A stretch of DNA of 64,000 nt from Francisella philomiragia subsp. philomiragia ATCC 25015 (GTDB taxonomy: Bacteria > Pseudomonadota > Gammaproteobacteria > Francisellales > Francisellaceae), in NCBI RefSeq assembly GCF_000156715.1, contig NZ_DS999316.1, positions 503,005-567,004 on the forward strand. Direction: 5' to 3'. The notes beneath the pieces are model-generated. The model was given only the letters and a program-made list of their open reading frames with translations, was not told where the DNA came from and made no database searches. A program made the translations under genes and the position numbers. Below are positions 47,813 to 56,083 of this stretch, piece after piece (positions within the stretch are counted from its first letter, which is position 1; every line of letters begins with the position of its first letter).

Positions 47813-49111
47813 TTATAAACTCTCCAAACGAATAGCTATTGCATTTTCATGAGCTTTGAGACCTTCTATGTCAGCTAATCTCATTGCTATTTGACCTATA
47901 TTTTTTATGCCTTGTTTTGATACATTTTGGATACTTATAGCTTTCATAAAATCTATAGTTGCTAAACCGCTATAGGCTTTTGCATATCCATAAGTAGGCA
48001 ACACATGATTAGACCCTGTAATGTAATCGCCTAATGCTTCAGCCGCCCAAGGACCTACAAATACAGCACCTGCATTTTCGATACTATTAATATAATTATC
48101 TGCAGTTTCAATATTTAAAATAAGATGCTCAGAAGCATATTCATTAGCTATATTAATTGCTTGGCTAAGTGTATCTACAACAATAATAGAGCTATTTTCT
48201 AAAGCTTTTTCAATAATAGCTTTTCTTTGGGCTGTACTAGTTTGCTTAGAAACTTCATCTCTAACCTTATCAGCTAAAATTTGACTAGTTGTAATCAATA
48301 AAGCTTGTGAGTCTGTGCCATGCTCAGCCTGAGCTAACAAATCTGCAGCAACAAATATAGGATCAGCAACTTCATCAGCAACTACTAAAACCTCTGAAGG
48401 TCCAGCTGGTAGATCAATAGCCGCACCTTGGCTATCATTAGATACTTGTTGTTTTGCCTCTGTAACCCAAGAATTTCCAGGGCCATAAATTTTATTAACT
48501 TTGGATACAGTTTCTGTACCATAAGCTAGAGCAGCTATAGCTTGAGCGCCACCTAATTTATAAATCTTTGAAACCTTACAAATATCAGCTGCTATTAAAA
48601 TTAATGGATGGATATTACCTTCTTTATCACAAGGAGTAGTTACATAAATCTCTTTACAACCTGCAATTTGCGCTGGAGCCGCTAACATTATTAGCGTAGA
48701 AACTAAAGGTGCTGAACCACCAGGCACATATAAACCAACCTTTTCGATAGGCTTATAGATTTTTTTACAAACCACACCATCATTAGTATCACAAACAGTT
48801 GTTTTTGGTTTCATTACCTCATGATAGTTAGATATACGTGCAATAGAGTTTTTAACTAACTCAATATCATCTTGTGAAACTAATGAGTAAGCTTCTTTAA
48901 TCTCATCTGCTGATACTTCAATATTTTTTAAGTCAACACCATCAAACTTAGAAGTAAACTCTAAAAGAGCTTTATCACCATTCTGCTTAACAGCGTTTAA
49001 AATATTTCTAACACCTGCAACTAAGCTTGCTTTATTAGCAGAAACTGGGCGAGATAGAAGCTCTGCTTGCTTTGCTAGACTAAGTTCTTGCCAATTATAT
49101 ATTTCAATCAT
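47813..49111 (-). CDS. hisD: Histidinol dehydrogenase
   Basis: 432 residues, standard length. Zn2+- and NAD-dependent enzyme performing the last two oxidations to histidine. Family stretches: YVPGGSAPLVSTLIM, GPGNSWVTEAKQQV, DLPAGPSEVLVVAD, the zinc/catalytic AEHGTDSQALL region, EYASEHLIL and GSNHVLPT (catalytic His/Glu region). Separated from hisG by 9 nt. Confidence 0.97.
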   Translation of the reverse strand: MIEIYNWQELSLAKQAELLSRPVSANKASLVAGVRNILNAVKQNGDKALLEFTSKFDGVDLKNIEVSADEIKEAYSLVSQDDIELVKNSIARISNYHEVMKPKTTVCDTNDGVVCKKIYKPIEKVGLYVPGGSAPLVSTLIMLAAPAQIAGCKEIYVTTPCDKEGNIHPLILIAADICKVSKIYKLGGAQAIAALAYGTETVSKVNKIYGPGNSWVTEAKQQVSNDSQGAAIDLPAGPSEVLVVADEVADPIFVAADLLAQAEHGTDSQALLITTSQILADKVRDEVSKQTSTAQRKAIIEKALENSSIIVVDTLSQAINIANEYASEHLILNIETADNYINSIENAGAVFVGPWAAEALGDYITGSNHVLPTYGYAKAYSGLATIDFMKAISIQNVSKQGIKNIGQIAMRLADIEGLKAHENAIAIRLESL

Positions 49112-49120
49112 TGTAGTTAC

Positions 49121-50011
49121 TTACTCCAACATCTTCTCAATTGGTAAAACCAATATAGAACTAGCACCAGCTGCTTTTAGCTTTTCTAAAGTTCCCCAAA
49201 AAACACCTTCTTTGGTAACCAAATGTATCGCAACTTTAGTATCTCCATATATTGGCATTATAGTTTGACCCTCATGTCCTGGTAAAATATGGGTAATTGT
49301 ATCAACAGCATTTTTATCTATATGGAACATAATATACTTACGCTCTTGAGCATGTTTGACACCCTCAATCCTTCTAAGCAATAATTGGTAATAATCTTCA
49401 AGCTCCGCTCCAAAACTCTCATTTGAGCGAATTAAAATAGCTTGGCTTTTCATGATAGTATGAATTTCTTTAAGATTATTCTCTTCTAATGTTCGACCAG
49501 TAGAAACCAAGTCACATATTGAGCTAGACATTTGTAAGTTTGGAGCTATCTCAACTGATCCTGAAATAGATAATGGATCTAGATTTAAATTATTTTCATC
49601 TGAAAACTTCTGCACTAAATGAGGATATGATGTCGCTATACGAGTATTTTTAAGTGTACTAATATCATCACTTGCATCATTAGGTACTGCTATAGATAAT
49701 CTACAATAGCCAAATCCTAACTTCTTAGTTTTGATAATGTCATTTTTCTTAGTGGTATTTTTGATACTTAATAAATACTCTTCTAAAACATTCTCACCGA
49801 CTATTCCAAAATCACAAACATTACCATTAACTAGAGTTGGAATATCATCATCTCTCACAAAAAGAAAATCAATTGGAGCATTTATTGAATGGCATAACAA
49901 GTTACTTTTACTTGAGAACTCTACTTTAATACCTATTTTGTTGAATAATTCCATAGAATTGTCATATAGTCTGCCTTTTTTTTGTACAGCTACTCTTAAT
50001 CTTTCTCTCAT
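49121..50011 (-). CDS. hisG: ATP phosphoribosyltransferase, long form
   Basis: First enzyme of histidine biosynthesis. The likely start is the ATG at 50011 (MRERLRVAVQKKGRL), one base after the stop of the TrpR-like gene (TAAAATG). The frame is open further upstream, but this lies inside that gene. About 296 residues, that is the long form with a C-terminal ACT-like regulatory domain (about 215-296, containing IDKNAVDTITHILPGHEGQT), normally feedback-inhibited by histidine and independent of HisZ. The PRPP loop is DLVSTGRTLEENNL. Confidence 0.95.
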   Translation of the reverse strand: MRERLRVAVQKKGRLYDNSMELFNKIGIKVEFSSKSNLLCHSINAPIDFLFVRDDDIPTLVNGNVCDFGIVGENVLEEYLLSIKNTTKKNDIIKTKKLGFGYCRLSIAVPNDASDDISTLKNTRIATSYPHLVQKFSDENNLNLDPLSISGSVEIAPNLQMSSSICDLVSTGRTLEENNLKEIHTIMKSQAILIRSNESFGAELEDYYQLLLRRIEGVKHAQERKYIMFHIDKNAVDTITHILPGHEGQTIMPIYGDTKVAIHLVTKEGVFWGTLEKLKAAGASSILVLPIEKMLE

Positions 50012-50012
50012 T

Positions 50013-50309
50013 TTAGCTCTCTTTATTGATTTTATTATATATGGTATTGTAACCATTAGTTCCATAACTAAGGCATCTTGCAACTCTGCTAATAGTTGTA
50101 AGGCTAACTCCTGTTTCAGCATGTATCTGCCTATAGGGCTTATCTTTTTTTAGCTCTTTGACTACTCTCCAACGCGCAGCCATAGCCATTAAGTCTACAG
50201 GAGTACATAAATCCTCTAAAAAAAGCTTGGCCTCTTCAGCAGACTCAAAACTTTTGAATACTTCGTATAAGTTTTGAAGATTTTCTTCATTATTTTTTAT
50301 TTCAGACAT
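50013..50309 (-). CDS. YerC/YecD-type TrpR-like regulator, probable histidine repressor (HisR-like)
   Basis: 98 residues from the ATG at 50309 (MSEIKNNEE); an in-frame TTG at 50330 gives seven more. The Trp-repressor superfamily fold is evident from FLEDLCTPVDLMAMAARWRVVKEL, then the helix-turn-helix KPYRQIHAETGVSLTTISRVARCL and the YGTNGYNTI tail, all typical of the YerC/YecD branch. The gene is the first of the his operon, one base before hisG. TrpR-like proteins of this branch have been proposed as regulators of histidine genes in Firmicutes and some Proteobacteria. The palindrome over its own promoter supports autoregulation. The co-repressor would presumably be histidine; this is inferred. 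Confidence 0.82.
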   Translation of the reverse strand: MSEIKNNEENLQNLYEVFKSFESAEEAKLFLEDLCTPVDLMAMAARWRVVKELKKDKPYRQIHAETGVSLTTISRVARCLSYGTNGYNTIYNKINKES

Positions 50310-50321
50310 TAGGTGAATTAG

Positions 50322-50337
50322 AATAAACAAGTTTATT
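50322..50337. repeat. Short perfect inverted repeat in his operon leader
   Basis: AATAAAC at 50322-50328 and GTTTATT at 50331-50337, separated by AA. It lies in the leader between the predicted his promoter and the regulator start codon. It could be a second operator-like site or a weak hairpin in the 5' leader. No his leader peptide with a run of histidine codons was seen here. Confidence 0.35.
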
Positions 50338-50338
50338 A

Positions 50339-50360
50339 ATGTATTAACATATTAGTACAT
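50339..50360. promoter_or_regulatory. Candidate operator of the TrpR-like regulator (22-bp imperfect palindrome)
   Basis: The 22-bp sequence is symmetric at 18 of 22 positions. Its half sites, read outward to centre, are ATGTATTAACA and ATGTACTAATA, that is GTAyTAAyA, resembling the E. coli trp operator half site (GTACTAGTT). It contains the predicted -10 box of the his operon promoter. This position, directly upstream of a TrpR-family gene heading the his operon, makes it a strong candidate for its binding site. Confidence 0.6.
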
Positions 50361-50377
50361 AAGAACAGCAAATACAA
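50349..50377 (-). promoter_or_regulatory. Predicted promoter of the his operon
   Basis: On the minus strand, -35 TTGTAT (plus coordinates 50372-50377), a 17-bp spacer and -10 TAATAT (50349-50354). The -10 box falls in the middle of the 22-bp palindrome, so a bound repressor would exclude RNA polymerase. The leader to the regulator ATG at 50309 would be about 33 nt. Confidence 0.55.
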
Positions 50378-50438
50378 ATAAAAATATTGTCTAAATTAAT
50401 ATATTTATTTATAGAAAAAATATTACAGAACTACAAAT

Positions 50439-51710
50439 TTATTCTTCTAACTCAATACCTTTTGTCTCAGGCATAGTTGCTATTATAATAACTATAACCA
50501 CAGAAGCTATTAGAGCATAAAAACTAGGAGCAACATTACCAAAATACATAACTAATGCTGCTGATACCATTGGTACAGTTCCTCCTAATAAAGCATTACT
50601 TATATTATACCCAGTTGCTACACCACTAAATCTTAGATGTGTTGGAAATAGCTCATTGATTGTGACTACAAATGTCGCTGTAGCTGCTGATATTAATAAC
50701 ATTATCACAGTCATAACTAATGTTATAACAATTTGTGAATCTGTATTAGTCATAATATAAAATGCGGGTATTATTAAAACTCCAATCCCAACACAAGATA
50801 TTAACAATACTTTTTTTCTACCAACTTTATCAGATAAGCCACCCCATATTGGAGCTGTTGCAAAGTAGAAGAATGCTGCAACCATAGACATCAACATAGC
50901 TGTATGTACAGAATAGCCTAAATCACTTTTTAGGAATGTTGGTATAAATCCAGAAACCATATAATATACAATTCCCAAATATCCGGCTAAAGCAAATACA
51001 ATAAAGATTTGATACGGATATTCTTTAACTGCAGATACTACAGGAGTATCATCCAACATCCCATCTTCTTTTGATTTAAGATACTCAGGAGACTCATCTG
51101 ATGCAAACTGAAGTATCAAAACGATAACAGCAAGTATCGCTCCAATAATAAAGCAAACTCTCCAACCATACGCATGCATCTGATCAGAATTTAAAAAACT
51201 TGTTAAGATATAGACTATAAACGTACCTAAAAAAACACCTAAACCTGAGAAAAACGTACCAAAAGCAGTAATCAAACCACGCTTACTATCAGGAGCGCCT
51301 TCACTCAGTACTGCAAGTACTCCATTATATTCACCACCTATTGAGAATCCCTGAATCATTCTAGCTAGGAGTATAATTATTACTGAAGCTATTCCCAAGC
51401 TACCATAACTAGGAGTAAATGCTATCATAGCTGTAGATATAAACATCAATGCCACAGTAAATATTAATACATGCTTACGCCCTTTTTTGTCACCGAGATT
51501 ACCAAAGAAAATCCCGCCCAATGGCCTCATCAAATATCCAGCAGCAAACAATCCAAATGTTTTTAATATAGCAACTGAAGAGTTATTATCTGGAAAAAAT
51601 GTCGCCGATATATAAATAGTTACATAAGTAAATAGAGCAAAATCAAAATACTCTACTGTTGTTGCAAAACCTGCAAATATTATATTTTTTGGGGATACTT
51701 TTTTTTGCAT
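50439..51710 (-). CDS. MFS transporter of the metabolite:H+ symporter (MHS/ProP-like) family
   Basis: About 423 residues from the ATG at 51710 (MQKKVSPKNIIFAG), with 12 membrane helices. The upstream in-frame start at 51767 would add an unlikely tail overlapping the divergent gene. MHS signatures: RPLGGIFFGNLGDKKGRKH between helices 2 and 3, and GFSIGGEYNGVLAVLSEGAP. Relatives carry proline/betaine, alpha-ketoglutarate, citrate or shikimate. Substrate unknown. Being next to the his regulator does not by itself imply histidine transport. Confidence 0.88.
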   Translation of the reverse strand: MQKKVSPKNIIFAGFATTVEYFDFALFTYVTIYISATFFPDNNSSVAILKTFGLFAAGYLMRPLGGIFFGNLGDKKGRKHVLIFTVALMFISTAMIAFTPSYGSLGIASVIIILLARMIQGFSIGGEYNGVLAVLSEGAPDSKRGLITAFGTFFSGLGVFLGTFIVYILTSFLNSDQMHAYGWRVCFIIGAILAVIVLILQFASDESPEYLKSKEDGMLDDTPVVSAVKEYPYQIFIVFALAGYLGIVYYMVSGFIPTFLKSDLGYSVHTAMLMSMVAAFFYFATAPIWGGLSDKVGRKKVLLISCVGIGVLIIPAFYIMTNTDSQIVITLVMTVIMLLISAATATFVVTINELFPTHLRFSGVATGYNISNALLGGTVPMVSAALVMYFGNVAPSFYALIASVVIVIIIATMPETKGIELEE

Positions 51711-51816
51711 TTTATCAATTTTAAATTTATTTTTAACTATTATGATGAATAATAATTTAATTTGCAAAAATACTCTTATATTATTACGTTATAAAAACTT
51801 TTTATTTCTTATAAAA

Positions 51817-52875
51817 ATGAAATACTTAAATGTAAAATTTACGATTATTATATTTATCATATTAAGCACGCTAAGTTTAAGTTTCGGTAATAATATTACT
51901 CCGAAGAGCATTGCAAGTATTAGTCTAAAGCAAAAAGCTATTGAAAATGTTCAATATAGTATTTTTAACCAACAATCTGCAGATACATACTTGCGTAATG
52001 CTATAGATGCTCTTGAATTGGCAATGAAGCAAACTGATCCAGATAGTAAAGAACTTTTACAATTGGGGCTATCATTATTTTCTCTTCAGATAGAAACAAA
52101 AGAATATAATCAAGCTGGCGAAACTTTAGATATGCTTGTAGAGAACTTTCCTGATAATCCTATTGTACAAATATATGATTCGGCATACTCATATATTTTT
52201 GATTTTAGTAGCTTTAGAAAAGCATTTGCTAAATTAGAAACATCAAAATGGCCCGATATGCCCGTATATGTGAATGCTTTTGATATTATCAAAAGAAGTT
52301 TTAACTTACATATAAACACTAGTGCTAATCAGATACAACTTGAGAGAGGCTCTATACCCGTAATTGTAATTTTAGGATCTCCATTAAACTCTAATGCAAG
52401 TATGAATGAGTATCTAATCAAAAGACTCTATAAAGGATTAGAAGCTTATTTTAGATTCCCAGAGGCAACTATTATAGTAAGTGGTGGTCGAGTAACAGCT
52501 GGCAAAACTGAATCATATCAAATGAGACAATGGTTAGTTAATAGTAGCGTACCTTTGAAAAAAATTATATTAGAAGATCAATCATTTAATATGGTGTGGC
52601 AAGGTGTAAATACTTTTATGACTATAAAAAATATGAACCCTAAACCTACTGATATCATTTTAGTTACTTCAACAGCAGATATTAGAAGAGCTAATGCAAT
52701 ATTCAAACAAGAAGCTTTTGATAATAGTATGCTTGATATAAAGATTCATAATTTAGCCTCTGAGACTAAAGGATACAATATAATGTACCCTCTTACAGAT
52801 TATGAAAAAGTAATGATTATCAAAGATACTCTTAGAGCCGCTGGAATATGGCAAATGCCAGGAATGATTTTTTAA
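51817..52875 (+). CDS. Exported YdcF/DUF218-domain protein (paralogue 1)
   Basis: 352 residues from the ATG at 51817 (MKYLNVKFTII); the frame is open to 51742, but that part overlaps the divergent promoter. N-terminal signal (about 1-25). Residues about 30-165 look helical and TPR-like (SADTYLRNAIDALELAMKQ, LLQLGLSLFSLQIETKEYNQAGETL). The C-terminal DUF218 domain begins with IPVIVILGSPLN and contains ATIIVSGGRVTAGKTES, SFNMVWQG and ILVTSTADIRRANAIF. Family members (YdcF, SanA, ElyC) are linked to envelope functions. Tandem with a paralogue 74 nt downstream; both end in the same motif, IKDTLR-AGIWQMPGM. Confidence 0.8.
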   Translation: MKYLNVKFTIIIFIILSTLSLSFGNNITPKSIASISLKQKAIENVQYSIFNQQSADTYLRNAIDALELAMKQTDPDSKELLQLGLSLFSLQIETKEYNQAGETLDMLVENFPDNPIVQIYDSAYSYIFDFSSFRKAFAKLETSKWPDMPVYVNAFDIIKRSFNLHINTSANQIQLERGSIPVIVILGSPLNSNASMNEYLIKRLYKGLEAYFRFPEATIIVSGGRVTAGKTESYQMRQWLVNSSVPLKKIILEDQSFNMVWQGVNTFMTIKNMNPKPTDIILVTSTADIRRANAIFKQEAFDNSMLDIKIHNLASETKGYNIMYPLTDYEKVMIIKDTLRAAGIWQMPGMIF

Positions 52876-52949
52876 AATTTTATAAAGAGATTTAATTTAT
52901 AGTAACTTTTTTATATCATCTTATAATACTTGATAACAAAAACATAAAT

Positions 52950-54023
52950 ATGAAAATCTCAAAAAAAATTGTCTTAAGTTTACTAATTGTAGCTTTACCT
53001 ATTTTAACATTTGCAGCTCGATCAAATAATTTCAATCTTGATATCTTAAATAATCAACAAACTGCAATAGCAAATATCCAGTATGATTTGAGTGTTTCAA
53101 CTGATGATAAAAATGACGGTTCAATTACCCAAAGAGGTGACTTACAAGGTTCAATCAACTCTTTAAAAAATGCTCTTAAAAAATCTAAGCCTAATAGTTA
53201 TATCAATACACAGCTCACCCTTGCATTAGCATCTTTAGAAATATCTAATAATTCAGTAAATGATGCTAGAAAAACATTAAGCTCACTTGGCACTATAAGG
53301 TCTTATAATAACCCAATATTACAAATATTCTTAACCGCATATTCTTTAATTTGGGATCCTAATAATTTTGATCAAAACATTGCAATTCTTAAAGAATCTA
53401 AATGGTCAAAAATGCCTCACTTTATACAAGCAATACAAACTGCTAAAACTAACTTCAACTTAGGCATAAACTCAAAATTAGATCAGTTAAAGGATGTTGA
53501 TCAAAACTCTTTAGCAATAGTTACATTAGGATATTCATTAAATGATGATGGATCCATGAATAATATATTAGTTGATAGACTAAAAATAACCCTAGCAGCA
53601 CACAAGAAATACCCTAATGCGATAATCATAGTATTAGGTGGAGTTGCTCACGAAGGTGTAACAGAATCATATCAAATGAAACAATGGTTAATTAAGCATG
53701 ATATTGCTGCACAAAGCATAATACAAGAGGATCAATCAACTAGCACTGTCACCAATGCTATTAATACGATAAATATAATCAAAAAAATAAATAGACCTGT
53801 TAAAAATATTCTACTAATAAGCTCTGACTCTCACATCCGTAGAGCAAACTCTATTTTTGAGCAAGAAATTTACAATGCTAAATTACCTATCAAAATGTTT
53901 AACATAACTGCTAGAACAAATTATGATATTAATAAACCAGCACAGCAACAAGAAAAAATACTAATAATCAAAGATACTCTTAGAACAGCTGGAATATGGC
54001 AAATGCCAGGAATGGTTTTCTAG
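52950..54023 (+). CDS. Exported YdcF/DUF218-domain protein (paralogue 2)
   Basis: 357 residues, same layout as the preceding gene: signal peptide (about 1-22, LPILTFAA), helical TPR-like region (about 60-165, INTQLTLALASLEISNNS) and C-terminal DUF218 domain (from LAIVTLGYSLNDDGSM, with AIIIVLGGVAHEGVTES, TNAINTINI and ILLISSDSHIRRANSIF). The corresponding acidic and His residues (SDSHIRR here versus STADIRR in paralogue 1) differ, suggesting divergence after tandem duplication. Its last 4 nt overlap the convergent xseB gene. Function unknown; a cell-envelope role is inferred from SanA/ElyC. Confidence 0.8.
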   Translation: MKISKKIVLSLLIVALPILTFAARSNNFNLDILNNQQTAIANIQYDLSVSTDDKNDGSITQRGDLQGSINSLKNALKKSKPNSYINTQLTLALASLEISNNSVNDARKTLSSLGTIRSYNNPILQIFLTAYSLIWDPNNFDQNIAILKESKWSKMPHFIQAIQTAKTNFNLGINSKLDQLKDVDQNSLAIVTLGYSLNDDGSMNNILVDRLKITLAAHKKYPNAIIIVLGGVAHEGVTESYQMKQWLIKHDIAAQSIIQEDQSTSTVTNAINTINIIKKINRPVKNILLISSDSHIRRANSIFEQEIYNAKLPIKMFNITARTNYDINKPAQQQEKILIIKDTLRTAGIWQMPGMVF

Positions 54024-54223
54024 TCATTACCTTCAAATTCATCTATAAACTTCTGAGCTGCAGCAATTCTTTCTTTACATAACTGATAACTTTTTGAGGC
54101 TTGTTCTAGCATTGGTGCTAATTCATCTAACAGAGCAGGATTATCTTGTTGCTCTTGAAGTTTCTCATTAATCTCTTCTAATATTTGATAATTTTTTGCA
54201 AATTTTTTACTTTGAGTTGCCAT
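54020..54223 (-). CDS. xseB: Exodeoxyribonuclease VII small subunit
   Basis: 67 residues, typical length. The core motif YQILEEINEKLQ, LEQASKSYQLCKERIAAAQKFI matches the two-helix XseB fold. It overlaps xseA by 17 nt and is translated after it. Together they form exonuclease VII, which degrades single-stranded DNA processively in both directions. Confidence 0.93.
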   Translation of the reverse strand: MATQSKKFAKNYQILEEINEKLQEQQDNPALLDELAPMLEQASKSYQLCKERIAAAQKFIDEFEGND

Positions 54224-55592
54224 TTTCTTTCACCTCTACTTGTATATGTCCATCGGCATAAACTATCTCTAAATCTGAGTATGCTTGCGCTTGTTTTTGA
54301 GTTGTTATATATTTGCCATCTATTGTCTTTGTCAAGCTAAAGCCTCTTTTAAGGGTTGGCTCTATTGATACAGATAATATCTGCTTATAAAGAGATTCGC
54401 TTGTTTGATTATAGTATTTTAAAATATTTCGAGCTGTATTGGTTGATTGATTATATGAATTATAAATGTTATTTCCATAACTTCTTATCAATCTTTTTGA
54501 GCTTAATAATATATTTTCATACATAGTATTCACAGTTTTATCATATAGTTTAGAAACTCCTCTTGCTATAGAAGTAGATTCTTTATAGTTATGATCAACA
54601 CTTTGACTCATTTGATAGAGATAATGTTCTATACGTGTTTTAAAGTTATGATATAGATTATCTAATTGATGTTTATTCTGTTTAGCTAAACTTTTAGTGA
54701 TTCTCACTATCGATTCATAATTATATTTAGCATTTATTGCATTATCAACAATTGTATTAGCTATATAATTTATAATCTTAGATGGTGTATCAAATCTTTT
54801 TGTACATATTTCATCTAAAACTGTACTATCTCTCTCATGTCCTATACCAACTAGCACAGGAATTTCACTATTACAAATGCTTTCAGCTAGTAGTATATTA
54901 TTAAACCAGTCAAGGTCAGCCTGAGAGCCCCCTCCTCGGATTAATACTATCACATCATATTTATCAGCGATTGTTGCTATTTTAGCAAATGCTGTTGAGA
55001 CACTTTTTGCACATTCTGCACCTTGCATCTTTGCTTCATATATATCAAAGTTACATAAATTTAAATCTTGTAATTTATCAGCCTCTTCGAAGAAATCTCC
55101 TTTACCTGCAGCAGTCATACTTGTGATTACTGCAACATTGGTAAAATCATCTGGCATATTAAGAACCTTATTTTTCTCTAGAATGCCGTTTTTAGATAAA
55201 TTTTGTAGAATCTCAATTTTACGAGCTTGCCTATCACCAAGTGTAAAAGCAGGATCTATATCAATTATATTTAGACTAAGACCAAAGCTAGTATGATAAT
55301 TTACACTTACCCTAAATAAGACTTTCATATCTGTTTTTAGAGTTTCACCAGTAGCTTGACTAAATTTACTATGAATATGCTCAACTTTATTTGCCCAGCA
55401 GTTACATCTAATTTTAGCTATAGGAAACTTACTAACTCCATCATGTTCTATGAGCTCGCCATAGTAATGTTTACCAGATCTACGCCATTCAGATAGTTCT
55501 GCAACTACCCAAAAACCTTCATATCCAAAGCTCATTTCTATAGTACTTTTTATAAGCTCAAGAAATTCGCTTAGTTTCAATGATTCTTGCAT
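54207..55592 (-). CDS. xseA: Exodeoxyribonuclease VII large subunit
   Basis: 461 residues, normal length. N-terminal OB-fold domain (about 5-105, FWVVAELSEWRRSGKHYYGEL), then the catalytic domain with VITSMTAAGKGDFFEEAD, RGGGSQADLDWFNN and VGIGHERDSTVLDEICTKRFDTPS motifs (about 140-290). A long helical region and the C-terminal segment ERGFSL-like (LKRGFSLTKTIDGK) follow. Cotranscribed with the overlapping xseB. Confidence 0.96.
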   Translation of the reverse strand: MQESLKLSEFLELIKSTIEMSFGYEGFWVVAELSEWRRSGKHYYGELIEHDGVSKFPIAKIRCNCWANKVEHIHSKFSQATGETLKTDMKVLFRVSVNYHTSFGLSLNIIDIDPAFTLGDRQARKIEILQNLSKNGILEKNKVLNMPDDFTNVAVITSMTAAGKGDFFEEADKLQDLNLCNFDIYEAKMQGAECAKSVSTAFAKIATIADKYDVIVLIRGGGSQADLDWFNNILLAESICNSEIPVLVGIGHERDSTVLDEICTKRFDTPSKIINYIANTIVDNAINAKYNYESIVRITKSLAKQNKHQLDNLYHNFKTRIEHYLYQMSQSVDHNYKESTSIARGVSKLYDKTVNTMYENILLSSKRLIRSYGNNIYNSYNQSTNTARNILKYYNQTSESLYKQILSVSIEPTLKRGFSLTKTIDGKYITTQKQAQAYSDLEIVYADGHIQVEVKENGNSK

Positions 55593-55702
55593 GATAATAT
55601 TAACTAAAAATCTTGCTTTGAATAAATTCTACATTTACAGAACGAATATACAACCGTTATTAACATTTAATAATAGAAAGACAGGTTTTATAAAGAATTT
55701 GT

Positions 55703-55945
55703 TTATAGTGCTGATCTTAATGCACCTCTGACTTTAAAACTACATTCCTGAACACTTGATTTTAGTTTTTCATAGTTTTCTTCTGAACAATTATCTGGCT
55801 TTTTTGATGGTAAACAAGTTTTTATTTCCCCATGATGTTTTTGTTCCTGTAAACAATTTAAATCACCACTAGTTAATTGTTCATCTGCAGCATATACCGA
55901 AGCAGAAAAAATAATAAATACAAAAATAAAAATAAATTTTTTCAT
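55703..55945 (-). CDS. Small secreted four-cysteine protein, unknown function
   Basis: About 80 residues from the ATG at 55945 (MKKFIFIF), chosen because AAGGA lies 8 nt upstream; the in-frame ATG at 55954 is too close to that site. Signal peptide ends near SVYAADEQ. The mature part, about 60 residues, has four cysteines (NCLQ, KTCLP, DNCSE, QECSF) that could form two disulfides, and is hydrophilic. I recognise no family. Single gene between xseA and the propeller-like gene. Confidence 0.6.
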   Translation of the reverse strand: MKKFIFIFVFIIFSASVYAADEQLTSGDLNCLQEQKHHGEIKTCLPSKKPDNCSEENYEKLKSSVQECSFKVRGALRSAL

Positions 55946-56083
55946 AGTAAACATCCTTAAGATTAACTTTAAACATACTTGCGACGAAACTTCAAAAAAT
56001 CAAATAAATGGAGTTTGATCACATTTTCATTATAACACTTAGTTTGTACTATTTATCTATTTTAATATGTTTCATAAAAAGTT

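Noticed and set aside
50012-50122. Long N-terminal extension of hisG
   Set aside because: It overlaps the TrpR-like gene in another frame; the MRERLRVAVQKKGR start at 50011 matches HisG proteins.
49731-50153. Plus-strand open frame of 140 codons opposite hisG and the TrpR-like gene
   Set aside because: Antisense to two well-identified genes, no family similarity, low-complexity Ser/Leu/Ile composition.
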